Below, in pieces: positions 13,434 through 20,167 of a stretch of 20,167 nt of DNA. Under the pieces are notes generated by a model, which had not been told where the DNA came from, made no database searches, and saw only the letters and a list, made by a program, of their open reading frames with translations. The position numbers and the translations under genes are program-made. The stretch spans positions 1 to 20,167 of the forward strand of contig CAYZSY010000010.1 in the NCBI GenBank assembly GCA_964481185.1, given 5' to 3'. Each line of letters opens with the position of its first letter. The first letter of the stretch is position 1. The stretch comes from JAOAJC01 sp964481185 (lineage in GTDB: Archaea > Nanobdellota > Nanobdellia > Pacearchaeales > GW2011-AR1).

Positions 13434-14135
13434 ATGAAAATTAAGCCGTATATAAACAAATTGAGCAATTCGAAGGAGTATAAGGAATTTCATGGGAAGT
13501 ATTCAGACTCGTTCATGATGGCAGGGTTTTTCATTTTGGATTTTGAGACAGGAAAGAATCTTCATCAGATAGATTATTATGTACCTACTGAAAGAAAAAT
13601 AGCTGCATTTACATTGGATAGGGGAGTTATTATGCAAATGCTTGATATGATTGACTCAAAAATTGTCCCAGAAAAGCTGGACATGGAAGTAAACATAGAT
13701 CTTGATGCCATTCATGGAATTTTGGAAGATGAGATGAAGAACAGGAGCATAACTGAAGAAGTTAAAAAGATAATTGCAATTCTACAGGCAATTAATGGCA
13801 AGAAAATCTGGAATCTTAACTGTGTGCTATCTGGAATGAGCATCCTGAAAGTGCACTTAGATGATGAGTCTAAAACTGTGTTGAAGATGGAAAAATCATC
13901 AATTTTAGATTATGTCAAGAAAATGCCTGCAATGCTTCCGCAAAAAGCAGATAATGGAGAATTGGGCAAAATTATGGGGCAAGATTCAGAAAAAGATATT
14001 AAAGAGAAGATAAAGAGTATACAGAGCATAGAGAAAGAGTTAAAGAAAGAGGAAGAAAAATACGCAGAAGAGCTTAAGAAGAAGGGAAAAAAGAAAGATA
14101 AAAGCACAACAGAAAAACAAACAAAAAAAGAATAA
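13434..14135 (+). CDS. Unknown 233-aa protein with a charged coiled-coil tail
   Basis: Not recognised. Residues 1-170 look like a mixed alpha/beta globular domain, with FFILDFETGKNLHQIDYYV (32-50) forming a likely beta hairpin and a hydrophobic helix near 106-118. From about 185 the chain is almost entirely Lys/Glu (KSIQSIEKELKKEEEK onward), a probable single helix or coiled coil ending in a lysine-rich tail. No signal peptide or membrane segment is seen. A clear Shine-Dalgarno site supports this start. Confidence 0.7.
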   Translation: MKIKPYINKLSNSKEYKEFHGKYSDSFMMAGFFILDFETGKNLHQIDYYVPTERKIAAFTLDRGVIMQMLDMIDSKIVPEKLDMEVNIDLDAIHGILEDEMKNRSITEEVKKIIAILQAINGKKIWNLNCVLSGMSILKVHLDDESKTVLKMEKSSILDYVKKMPAMLPQKADNGELGKIMGQDSEKDIKEKIKSIQSIEKELKKEEEKYAEELKKKGKKKDKSTTEKQTKKE

Positions 14136-14181
14136 ATTTTTAAATAACAGTCTATAAAAAATCAATTAATAGTTCACTCAT

Positions 14182-14619
14182 TTAAGCACATGCAAATGGC
14201 TGTGAGGCAGCGCAATAACCTTTGTTTCCGCTGCTGTCTGTAACTTCTGCAGCTACCCCAACATTTGTTGCAGCAAATCCTGCATTAACAGAATAAAGCT
14301 TTGTCTCAAGCTCTCCAGGAGAAACTGAATAATTAAATGCAGTTGTAGAGCCGTCTGCTTTAGCAAAAATGAGCTTAATTCCTGTCAAGGTTGCAGCACC
14401 GCTGTTTCTTTTAACAGTAACGTTATACAAATTGCTTCCGCCAAGAGTGCATCCTGTTATCTCAAGATTTGCGTTTAAGCATGCCTGTGTTTGAGCAACC
14501 TGCGCCCCGCTCTTTGACAGCAAAGGCGAGACAAAACTCCAAAGTATAACAACCGCCACAACAGACAGCAAGACTATCAAAACCGTAGTAACAATGTCTG
14601 AAATTGCTTTCTTGTTCAT
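14182..14619 (-). CDS. Archaeal type IV pilin-like protein
   Basis: A 145-residue protein with a class III-like leader. MNKKA is followed by a hydrophobic helix starting ISDIVTTVLIV (6-16) and running to about residue 33. The KKA/ISD junction is the likely PibD/EppA prepilin peptidase site, and the hydrophobic helix would form the filament core. The remainder is Thr/Ser/Gly-rich with beta strands and N-glycosylation sequons (NVT 66-68, NYS 96-98). Four cysteines (47, 57, 136, 144) could form two disulfides outside the cell. It probably makes an adhesive or cell-contact filament. The gene lies 97 bp downstream of GluRS with its own promoter and a hairpin leader. No other pilus gene is present in the window. 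Confidence 0.8.
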   Translation of the reverse strand: MNKKAISDIVTTVLIVLLSVVAVVILWSFVSPLLSKSGAQVAQTQACLNANLEITGCTLGGSNLYNVTVKRNSGAATLTGIKLIFAKADGSTTAFNYSVSPGELETKLYSVNAGFAATNVGVAAEVTDSSGNKGYCAASQPFACA

Positions 14620-14630
14620 TGCAATTTTAG

Positions 14631-14659
14631 AGATAGAGGATGTAGCATCTTCTCTATCT
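14631..14659 (-). promoter_or_regulatory. Hairpin in the pilin 5' leader
   Basis: Plus-strand AGATAGAG (14631-14638) pairs with CTCTATCT (14652-14659), and inside it GATG (14639-14642) pairs with CATC (14646-14649) around a three-base loop, leaving only a TT bulge. This 12-bp stem ends 11 nt upstream of the pilin ATG. It could control pilin translation as RNA or act as an operator as DNA. Confidence 0.6.
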
Positions 14660-14702
14660 GAAATCCCCTTTTATCTGACATATTCAAGGTAAAATCAGCT
14701 AT

Positions 14703-14710
14703 TATTTAAA
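14703..14710 (-). promoter_or_regulatory. TATA box of the pilin gene
   Basis: Minus-strand TTTAAATA lies about 83 nt upstream of the pilin ATG. A start about 25 nt downstream would give a leader of roughly 60 nt, the longest predicted in this window, containing the hairpin. Confidence 0.45.
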
Positions 14711-14715
14711 CCTTA

Positions 14716-16368
14716 TTATTTATGCGCAAACCAGAACTCGTAAGATGCATCTTTTCCAACCCTGTCAAATCTGCAGAAGCCAAACCTCTCAAATTGTATA
14801 ATATCTCCATCTTCTAAATTTTCAATCTCTCTTTCTGCCAGACCTTCAACCCACTTTCCGTCCGGCATAAAAATTCTCGTTTTAACTTCGTCTGAGACCC
14901 AGTTTATTTTTGGAATTTCCTTATTTTCTTCAGATGTAAATTCAATCTTTTTACCAAGCAAGACATTGTAAAGATGAAGAAGCCTTATCTCCTTGTTCTT
15001 AAATTTTTTAAAATCGTCATCAGAGATAAATATTCTTCCTATTTTTATCTCTCTTGTTTCAGCCCTGTCTGGGTGAATTGGCACTTCTATTTTTTTTGTA
15101 TCTGGCTTTTTCAAGACTTTTAGTTCAACAGGGTTCTTGACAAATGAGTATCTGTTTGCAGTTTGGTCTATTATCTTTCTGTTTATAGAATAAAGAACAT
15201 CAATCGGAATTGAGATATCCTGCTTGTTTAATCCTATCTCTTCAACAAACTGCCTTATTGCTTTAACGCCTATTCCCCTTCTTCTTAAACTCTGAATGCT
15301 CCAGGTTCTTGGGTCGTCCCATCCAATAAATTCCCCCGACTTTACTTCTTTTTGGGCTTTTGATTTTGATATTTTGTTTTCTATTCCTTCTATTCTTACG
15401 AGCCCTGCATGAATTGTTTCAGGATGTTTCCATCCAAAAATATCCCAGATATATTTTTCCATATCTGTTTCTATCATAAGGTCATTTCCTCTTATTATAT
15501 GGGTAATCCCAAGAAGATGGTCGTCTATCGCCCAGCTCATTTCCAAGGTAGGCCATATTCTGTATTTGTTTCCGACCAGAGGGTGCTTTCTCTCGGATAT
15601 TTTAAACAAAACTCTGTCTCTGAAAGCAGGATTTGGATGATTCATCTTTGTTTTTAATCTCAAGACAAACGAGCCTTCAGGAGCATCAAACATTTTTTTC
15701 CATTTTGCAAGATTTTCCTTTAATGTATTGCTTCTGTGCTCGCATGCCTTTCCTTTCTTCCTGTTTTTTCTCAGCGTTTCAATATTGCACGAACAGGCAT
15801 AAGCTGCTTTTTTTTCAATAAGTTCAATAGCATATTTATAATAAAGTTCAAGCCTTTCTGATTTATAGACAAATTTCTCATCATATCTTACTCCAAGCCA
15901 GTCAAATGCATTCTGAATTAATTTATATGCTTCCGGCATAATCTGCTTTTCTTCGCTTCCTATTGTATCATCAAAAACAAGAATTGTTTTTGCGTTATAT
16001 TTCTCAGCATAAAGTGCATTTAGCAGGTATGTTTTTGCATTTCCTATATGCAATGCCCCTGAAGGAAATGGCGCGAGCCTGAAAACCATATTTTTTCCTG
16101 AATTTTTGAGTTCCGGCAATCCTGTTTGAGCTTGCTCATGCTCCTTTACAACATTTTTTAGGTCGTGAAATTCCCTCTGCATCTTTATTTCGTCATAAGA
16201 ATTAACTTCTTTTACAATCTCAAGAATTTGAGGCATAATTTGTTTGATATCTTTCTTTTCAAGCCCGTGCTGAAAGAGTTTTGGCAGTATTTTGCCCGCA
16301 TCTGCCTTGCCAAATTCAAGTGCGTTCTTCAGGGCATATGCCTTAATCTCTTTTGAAAAATCTCTCAT
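14716..16368 (-). CDS. gltX: Glutamyl-tRNA synthetase, archaeal type
   Basis: A 550-residue class I GluRS of the archaeal/eukaryotic lineage, charging tRNA with glutamate. RLAPFPSGALHIGN (97-110) holds the HIGH-type motif as HIGN, and NKISKSK (331-337) is the KMSKS-type loop followed by GEFIGWDDPRTWS. CSC (192-194) with CEH (209-211) is a probable zinc site. The all-beta anticodon-binding domain of this lineage follows from about 385. An N-terminal helical extension (1-95) is also usual in archaeal forms. The promoter is the palindrome ACTTTTAAAAGT (16389-16400), 20 nt before the ATG, predicting a leaderless mRNA. Confidence 0.95.
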   Translation of the reverse strand: MRDFSKEIKAYALKNALEFGKADAGKILPKLFQHGLEKKDIKQIMPQILEIVKEVNSYDEIKMQREFHDLKNVVKEHEQAQTGLPELKNSGKNMVFRLAPFPSGALHIGNAKTYLLNALYAEKYNAKTILVFDDTIGSEEKQIMPEAYKLIQNAFDWLGVRYDEKFVYKSERLELYYKYAIELIEKKAAYACSCNIETLRKNRKKGKACEHRSNTLKENLAKWKKMFDAPEGSFVLRLKTKMNHPNPAFRDRVLFKISERKHPLVGNKYRIWPTLEMSWAIDDHLLGITHIIRGNDLMIETDMEKYIWDIFGWKHPETIHAGLVRIEGIENKISKSKAQKEVKSGEFIGWDDPRTWSIQSLRRRGIGVKAIRQFVEEIGLNKQDISIPIDVLYSINRKIIDQTANRYSFVKNPVELKVLKKPDTKKIEVPIHPDRAETREIKIGRIFISDDDFKKFKNKEIRLLHLYNVLLGKKIEFTSEENKEIPKINWVSDEVKTRIFMPDGKWVEGLAEREIENLEDGDIIQFERFGFCRFDRVGKDASYEFWFAHK

Positions 16369-16388
16369 ATCCCTATAAGAGAATTATA

Positions 16389-16400
16389 ACTTTTAAAAGT
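16389..16400 (-). promoter_or_regulatory. Palindromic TATA box of GluRS
   Basis: ACTTTTAAAAGT is a perfect 12-bp palindrome ending 20 nt before the GluRS ATG (16368), within the 38-bp gap to the upstream gene. It makes GluRS a separate leaderless transcript. Confidence 0.55.
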
Positions 16401-16406
16401 ATCTTC

Positions 16407-16802
16407 TTAGCTCGTCTTGTTCAAACTATCCTCAAGTCTGTCAAGCCTCTCTATAAATTTATCAATTTTATATTCAATATCATCAATCTTTATTTTTAAT
16501 GCATTCAAACTGTCTTCATCAAACTTTTGGCTCTCGCCTGAACTTGGACTGGTGACAGAATTGGCGGTTGAAGAGCCAATTGAAGCCATATCACCAAGAA
16601 AGCTAAAATTGCTTGTATCTGCTGTCACACCTGCATTGCTCACTTGTGCAGGAGTTGTAGCTTCATCAGCAACCTCACTTTTAAGACTGGCAAGATCAAT
16701 GAAACCATCCTCAATCTTCAACCCCCTCTTGAAGTTATCTTCTTTTATTTTCAGAAGCCCTTTTTTCTTAAGCAAAGTATAATCTATGTAATCTTCACCC
16801 AT
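16407..16802 (-). CDS. Unknown protein with Ser/Thr/Ala linker and C-terminal coiled coil
   Basis: Not recognised by function. With the ATG at 16802 the protein has 131 residues: a short N-terminal segment starting MGEDYIDYTLLKKKG, a low-complexity Ser/Thr/Ala/Gly linker (about 47-92) and a regular heptad coiled coil (LKIKIDDIEYKIDKFIERLDRLEDSL, 102-127). An in-frame GTG at 16817 is possible, but the TATA box TTTTAAATA (16824-16832) leaves 21 nt to the ATG, favouring the ATG and a leaderless mRNA. The promoter and first residues resemble those of the gene at 19753. It is probably an oligomerising scaffold. Confidence 0.7.
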   Translation of the reverse strand: MGEDYIDYTLLKKKGLLKIKEDNFKRGLKIEDGFIDLASLKSEVADEATTPAQVSNAGVTADTSNFSFLGDMASIGSSTANSVTSPSSGESQKFDEDSLNALKIKIDDIEYKIDKFIERLDRLEDSLNKTS

Positions 16803-16821
16803 TATATTTATAAACACCCAT

Positions 16822-16838
16822 TTTATTTAAAAGTTGCC
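16822..16838 (-). promoter_or_regulatory. 17-bp promoter block shared with the gene at 19753
   Basis: Minus-strand GGCAACTTTTAAATAAA, identical to plus-strand 19717-19733, each exactly 19 nt before its ATG. GGCAAC occupies the BRE position beside the TATA box. Confidence 0.65.
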
Positions 16839-17162
16839 TTACCCATTAAGCCTAAATTTTATAAAATCTTGATCATTTTTTGCAAGCTCTTCAACACCAC
16901 AAAATAGCTCTTTTAGCGACTTCATCATAAATCTGGCTTTTTCTGAATTTACACTATACTTTTTAATGAAAATACAATCAAGTATAGAATATAACTCGCC
17001 TATACTTTTATAGCAAAAATAATGTTCTTCTGTATTTTTTAATCTTCTTCCAATAGTTGAGATTCTGTCATCAAGGTATAAGTCATCCCCATTCTTTAGC
17101 TTGCAAGGAAAGGCCTCTCTGACATTTAAGCTAAATTCTTTAAATTTCTCTTCTAACTCCAT
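16839..17162 (-). CDS. Unknown small helical protein
   Basis: Not recognised. A 107-residue, mostly helical protein with no membrane segment, containing four cysteines (20, 50, 63, 88) and a basic middle. TTTTATATAA on the minus strand lies about 20 nt upstream of the ATG, predicting a leaderless mRNA. Its stop lies one base past the promoter block of the next minus-strand gene. It is divergent from the 543-aa gene across a 104-bp promoter region. Confidence 0.6.
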   Translation of the reverse strand: MELEEKFKEFSLNVREAFPCKLKNGDDLYLDDRISTIGRRLKNTEEHYFCYKSIGELYSILDCIFIKKYSVNSEKARFMMKSLKELFCGVEELAKNDQDFIKFRLNG

Positions 17163-17221
17163 AAAGAATTAATGTCTTTATTTTATATAAAACTGTCGCC
17201 TTAACTAATTCTTAAGCAATC

Positions 17222-17262
17222 TTTAAATAAACATATTTCTATAAAAATCTATACAAAAGAGG
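17222..17262 (+). promoter_or_regulatory. Promoter and Shine-Dalgarno site of the 543-aa gene
   Basis: GCAATC followed by TTTAAATAAA (from 17216; TATA core 17222-17229) resembles the GGCAAC-TATA block at 16822 and 19717. GAGG at 17259-17262 is a close Shine-Dalgarno site before the ATG at 17267. Confidence 0.5.
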
Positions 17263-17266
17263 AAAA

Positions 17267-18898
17267 ATGGCAGTTGACCCAAAAAATCTAATCGCATCTA
17301 TCAACCCTGATATTTATTGCAAAAAAGAAGTGCAGAAAGAAGTTAAAAGTATAATAAAAGAAGAAGTTAATAGTATAAAGAACATTATAGAGCAAAAAAA
17401 GAAAGAAGGAATAGAAACTAGCGATTCAGACTATCAGACAAGCGCATACATTAGAGCTGCGGAGAAGGCAGCTCTTCCAGATATAAACTATCTTGACTTG
17501 GATGCACTGATTAAAACCCCATTTAAGCTTGTAGGGCTAAAAAATCCCATAGAGCAGCACTCAATAACTTACGAAACTTCTTCTCAAGCGCTTGAGCAGG
17601 TTTATTACTGGCTTCATGATTATCTTCAGAATAACAAGGCAGATTACGGCACAGTTGAAAAGATAATTGATAACTTCCTCTCCTCTCCAGGCTCAGCACA
17701 TTTTTCAGAAATGGGCGCAAGGGCAACAAAAATGCAGGAAGAAGGAATGAAAATTCTCGGAATTGCAAACCAATTAATAAAGTCAATTTTGAACATAATT
17801 TATGATTTGAAAGAATTTAAGTTAAGGCTTGATATTTATGACGAATATCATAATGAGAATAGCAAAAACCAGCAAGAGTCAGCTTATCTCTCATTAAAGC
17901 AGATATGGATAGACCAAGTAGACATAAAAAGAGGAAACAGCTCAATAAAAGGTCTAGCTGTCAGCGGTGCAAACGGTCCAAATTTTGTAATGCTTATTGA
18001 CGCTTTCATGGCAGCCAAATCTCTTGACGAAATAAAAAAGATGGATTTAAATGATAGGGTCAAAAGATTGCTTATACAAAGATTCGGGGAATTTCTGCGC
18101 TGGCTCGAACTGTCTGAGAAAGAGTTGAGGAAAAGATATGAGATAGAAAAAATATATCTTAAGAGCCAGGTTAATAGCGTGAAATTATATTCAAGGTGGG
18201 CAAAGCCATATCTGAATGCAGCTGCAAAATTAGAGCAGAGAGCAACAGCAACTTCATCTCTTGTTTCTGCATTCAGCACCACTTTGTTTGAACTAACACT
18301 TCTTGGAATAGGAGAATATAAACCGGAGAGCGATGTAGCTAAAGGAGATTTGCCAAAAGTCTTTAATGGTGCAAACAAAAGAAAATACTCTCCAGTTGTT
18401 CTTATAGAGCTTAAATTCAGGGCAATTCCAGAAAGATTCCAACAAGGTCAACAAGGAGGATATGGATTTAAGGGCAAAGCAGATGTAATATTTACAAGTT
18501 TTGCCCTTAACGAAGAGGAAAGAGAACTTTTCAAAGAGCAGTTGGAATGGGATGACTTTAAAGATCTTTATTCAATGATTACTGGGGCAACAGAAGAGAG
18601 TTTAAAGCAGATACAAGACGACATAAATGAACAGCTTGGAGAATCAGATAAAAAAGAAACTAAAAAAACAACAAGCGAAGAAACAAATCCATTTTCAGCA
18701 CTTTTCTCAATATTTACAGACATGTTTAATAAAAAAGAACAAGATAAAAGTAAAGATAAAAAAGAAAAGAAAATAGAGATTATACAAGATTCAGACATAG
18801 AGAAAGTTATCCGCTCGCAGGCAATCCTTGAAGCAAGAAGAAGATGCAGAAAGATGTACGACTCTTTCAAGAAATCAAATAACAGCCCTGCTTTTTAA
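17267..18898 (+). CDS. Unknown 543-aa helical protein
   Basis: Not recognised. The N-terminal 45 residues form a Lys/Glu-rich coiled coil (EVQKEVKSIIKEEVNSIKNIIEQ, 21-43). Long amphipathic helices follow (about 105-190 and 250-320). One segment with beta character, YSPVVLIELKFRAIPER (374-390) to GKADVIFTSFAL (403-414), could be a small conserved domain. The C-terminus has a Lys/Thr/Glu-rich linker (460-505) and a basic helix (ILEARRRCRKMYDSFKK). There is no signal peptide or transmembrane segment. Its size and helical content would suit a structural or scaffold protein, viral or cellular, but no motif decides this. Confidence 0.75.
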   Translation: MAVDPKNLIASINPDIYCKKEVQKEVKSIIKEEVNSIKNIIEQKKKEGIETSDSDYQTSAYIRAAEKAALPDINYLDLDALIKTPFKLVGLKNPIEQHSITYETSSQALEQVYYWLHDYLQNNKADYGTVEKIIDNFLSSPGSAHFSEMGARATKMQEEGMKILGIANQLIKSILNIIYDLKEFKLRLDIYDEYHNENSKNQQESAYLSLKQIWIDQVDIKRGNSSIKGLAVSGANGPNFVMLIDAFMAAKSLDEIKKMDLNDRVKRLLIQRFGEFLRWLELSEKELRKRYEIEKIYLKSQVNSVKLYSRWAKPYLNAAAKLEQRATATSSLVSAFSTTLFELTLLGIGEYKPESDVAKGDLPKVFNGANKRKYSPVVLIELKFRAIPERFQQGQQGGYGFKGKADVIFTSFALNEEERELFKEQLEWDDFKDLYSMITGATEESLKQIQDDINEQLGESDKKETKKTTSEETNPFSALFSIFTDMFNKKEQDKSKDKKEKKIEIIQDSDIEKVIRSQAILEARRRCRKMYDSFKKSNNSPAF

Positions 18899-18978
18899 GC
18901 CAGCAATCCAAGTTTTTAAATAATTAATTAATATTTAAATAGATAAATAAATGAAAAATAAAAAGGATGTATTTAAGA

Positions 18979-19083
18979 ATGGATAAAGGATTAAGATATA
19001 TTACTAATTCATCAGATATCTATATTTATAGAACAAATATTGGTCAATTTTACTTGCCAGGTTCTAATTATATAATTTATTAG
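18979..19083 (+). CDS. Possible 34-aa tyrosine-rich small ORF
   Basis: The 247-bp gap after the 543-aa gene holds one short ORF, beginning MDKGLRYITNS and containing six tyrosines, without homologues I recognise. TATTTAAATA (18932-18941) lies 37 nt before its ATG and an AGGA-like element is 12 bases upstream. Low GC and short length make chance likely. Confidence 0.25.
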   Translation: MDKGLRYITNSSDIYIYRTNIGQFYLPGSNYIIY

Positions 19084-19093
19084 AAAAAATTAG

Positions 19094-19110
19094 GCCCTAA
19101 TCAGTAGGGC
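19094..19110. repeat. Short GC-rich hairpin
   Basis: GCCCTA (19094-19099), loop ATCAG, TAGGGC (19105-19110), one of the few GC-rich stems in a very AT-rich intergenic stretch. It lies just upstream of the TATA box of the gene at 19146, so it may be a 3' structure of the preceding unit or an operator. Confidence 0.4.
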
Positions 19111-19117
19111 TCAACCC

Positions 19118-19125
19118 TTAAATAT
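19118..19125 (+). promoter_or_regulatory. TATA box of the 172-aa gene
   Basis: TTAAATAT ends 20 nt before the ATG at 19146, supporting that start over an upstream in-frame ATG at 19125, which would overlap the box. Confidence 0.5.
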
Positions 19126-19145
19126 TGCTCTGTCCTTTTAATAAA

Positions 19146-19664
19146 ATGCCAGAAGAAGAAAAGAAAAAGAAGATAAAAATAATCCGTGAGATAAAGCCAA
19201 AGATAAGAATTATTTCTGAAAGCGGGGAAGACGGGCAAGAAGAGCCTGAAACAGAAAAAACAAAATCTGGCGAAGAAACACCTTTGGAGGAGATAATATC
19301 TGAAGACGCTCCTTCTGCAAGGGAATTTCCCCAATTCGCAGGAAGAACCTCAGAACAGGATAGGGGCAATTTGCAAACACCATCCGCAACAACAGAAGCA
19401 GAAAATAAGAACGTTGAAATATATCAGGTTCAAAGAGACTTAACGGAAAGTGAAATAGCAAGAGTTTATCCAACAGATGAATTAGCAACTCCAAGAACAG
19501 CAGACCTTACTGCAGCTGCACAGGAAAGACAAATGGACAGAATGAACAGGAACAGTTTGATAAGCAGAGAGTTTGATTCAACAAGTCGGATGATGGAAGA
19601 TAAGAAATATGAGCTCAGTCTGGAAGATAAACATGTTAAAAAAAGAAAGCATCCTTGGGAGTAA
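19146..19664 (+). CDS. Unknown 172-aa disordered, charged protein
   Basis: Not recognised. Residues 4-24 form a lysine-rich amphipathic strand or helix (EEKKKKIKIIREIKPKIRIIS), followed by an acidic low-complexity stretch (25-60) and a polar, Thr/Ser/Gln-rich middle. The C-terminal third is more regular (ERQMDRMNRNSLISREFD, 127-144) and ends in a basic KKRKHPWE. Most of it is probably disordered, which suits a linker or scaffold protein. The start at 19146 is chosen from the TATA spacing. Confidence 0.65.
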   Translation: MPEEEKKKKIKIIREIKPKIRIISESGEDGQEEPETEKTKSGEETPLEEIISEDAPSAREFPQFAGRTSEQDRGNLQTPSATTEAENKNVEIYQVQRDLTESEIARVYPTDELATPRTADLTAAAQERQMDRMNRNSLISREFDSTSRMMEDKKYELSLEDKHVKKRKHPWE

Positions 19665-19680
19665 GATAATATTTAAACAT

Positions 19681-19699
19681 CAAAAATCAAAGATTTTTG
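19681..19699 (+). terminator. Hairpin after the 172-aa gene
   Basis: CAAAAATC (19681-19688), AAA, GATTTTTG (19692-19699), 17 bp after the stop codon at 19662-19664, with a T-run in the right arm. It may help end the upstream transcript, as archaeal termination favours T-runs. Confidence 0.4.
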
Positions 19700-19703
19700 T
19701 GGC

Positions 19704-19733
19704 TTAAAAGTTGCCAGGCAACTTTTAAATAAA
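19704..19733 (+). promoter_or_regulatory. Promoter with a 12-bp-arm palindrome
   Basis: TTAAAAGTTGCC (19704-19715), A, GGCAACTTTTAA (19717-19728) is a perfect inverted repeat with one central base. The right arm merges into TATA box TTTTAAATA (19723-19731), which leaves 21 nt to the ATG at 19753. The block 19717-19733 equals minus-strand 16822-16838. Confidence 0.65.
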
Positions 19734-19752
19734 GGTATTTGTTTAATTGGTT

Positions 19753-20167
19753 ATGGGTGATGACTATTTTTATGAAGGGGCAGATTATGGCACTGACCCC
19801 GAATATGGCACGTTTTCTCAGGCATATGTAGGGGAGATGTATAAAAACATAAGTTTGGCAACAGATGCAAGAGTTGCTAACCAGTTAAAGGCGGCTACAG
19901 AAAAGTTAAACACTGGGGCAACATCTGTTGAAATCTCAACTATTTCTCCAGATATTTTTGAGACAATTCCAAAAGAGCATTTTAAGGAGTTAAATAGATT
20001 GAGAAAATTAGTTGGTGGTAATGTTGAATTAACTTTGCACGCCCCTCTTGTCGAGCCTACAGGTCTGACAAAAAAAGGATGGGACGAACACGATAGAGAA
20101 CAGGCAGAAAGACAGATGGTAGATGCGGTAATTAAAGCACACGAATTAAATCCTGAAGGAAATGTTG
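19753..20167 (+). CDS. Probable TIM-barrel protein (sugar isomerase/AP-endonuclease type), partial
   Basis: At least 138 residues, open at the right edge. After an acidic/aromatic N-terminus (MGDDYFYEGADYG) comes a strand (TSVEIST, 59-65), a helix (KEHFKELNRLRKLVG) and the segment NVELTLHAPLVEP (90-102), with His96 following a strand as in xylose-isomerase-like and endonuclease IV barrels. The next part is a polar loop and a helix (REQAERQMVDAVIKAHEL) of the kind that precedes the next barrel strand. The N-terminus resembles the gene at 16802 and the promoter block is identical. Fold assignment is moderately supported; activity is unknown. Confidence 0.6.
   Translation, partial: MGDDYFYEGADYGTDPEYGTFSQAYVGEMYKNISLATDARVANQLKAATEKLNTGATSVEISTISPDIFETIPKEHFKELNRLRKLVGGNVELTLHAPLVEPTGLTKKGWDEHDREQAERQMVDAVIKAHELNPEGNV

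Noticed and set aside
16417..16782. 121-aa plus-strand ORF opposite the coiled-coil gene
   Set aside because: Ser/Leu-rich antisense of a regular heptad repeat; the minus-strand gene has the promoter.
17884..18378. 164-aa minus-strand ORF inside the 543-aa gene
   Set aside because: It is antisense to a long ORF with good codon structure, promoter and Shine-Dalgarno site; its composition is Ser/Phe/Leu-rich without motifs.
1..20167. tRNA or rRNA genes in intergenic gaps
   Set aside because: I looked in each gap for a T-arm GGTTCAAATC-like sequence, GC-rich stems and CCA-adjacent acceptors and found none.

Overview
The window looks like a small-genome archaeon, most likely a DPANN lineage (Pacearchaeota/Woesearchaeota-like), from a metagenome assembly. 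The archaeal evidence is an EF-2 with a diphthamide-loop histidine, an EF-1A, an archaeal-type GluRS, a type IV pilin with a class III-like leader, and TATA-box promoters that mostly sit 20-22 nt from the start codon, as in leaderless mRNAs. The DPANN call rests on gene size, AT-rich DNA, the EF-2 variant and many unrecognised small proteins; it is an inference. Two runs of exactly ten N (1166-1175 and 9916-9925) are scaffold gaps, and each damages a gene.

Region 1 (1-5826, all +) is the most unusual part. It holds a KaiC-like ATPase, a V4R-domain ligand sensor (frame broken by gap 1), a small unknown protein translationally coupled to it, and a FIST-domain sensor. A tight two-gene pair follows: a LuxE/PaaK-like adenylate-forming enzyme and an aldehyde-dehydrogenase-fold, LuxC-like reductase. 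Together they read as a sensory module next to a putative carboxylic-acid-to-aldehyde reductase.

Region 2 (5858-8959, +) holds a small unknown protein, a cytidine/dCMP-deaminase-fold protein and aEF-2.

Region 3 (8960-10410) is an accessory island between the two elongation factor genes. It has an orphan ribbon-helix-helix protein, an antitoxin/RelE-like toxin pair preceded by three CTATAG repeats in 9-bp register, the tail of a second toxin copy beyond gap 2, and a small membrane protein on the minus strand.

Region 4 (10411-14135) holds aEF-1A, an alpha-helical repeat protein, a DUF2283/DUF4258 toxin-antitoxin-like pair (-), a probable 37-aa acidic microprotein (-) and an unknown protein with a charged tail (+).

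Region 5 (14182-17162, all -) holds a pilin with a structured leader, GluRS, an unknown coiled-coil protein and a small unknown protein.

Region 6 (17163-20167, +) holds a 543-aa unknown helical protein, a possible 34-aa ORF, a disordered 172-aa protein and the start of a probable TIM-barrel protein running off the window. The last gene and the minus-strand gene at 16802 share an identical 17-bp promoter block at the same distance from the start codon, and their proteins both begin MG(E/D)DY. I saw no tRNA, rRNA, CRISPR array or insertion sequence.
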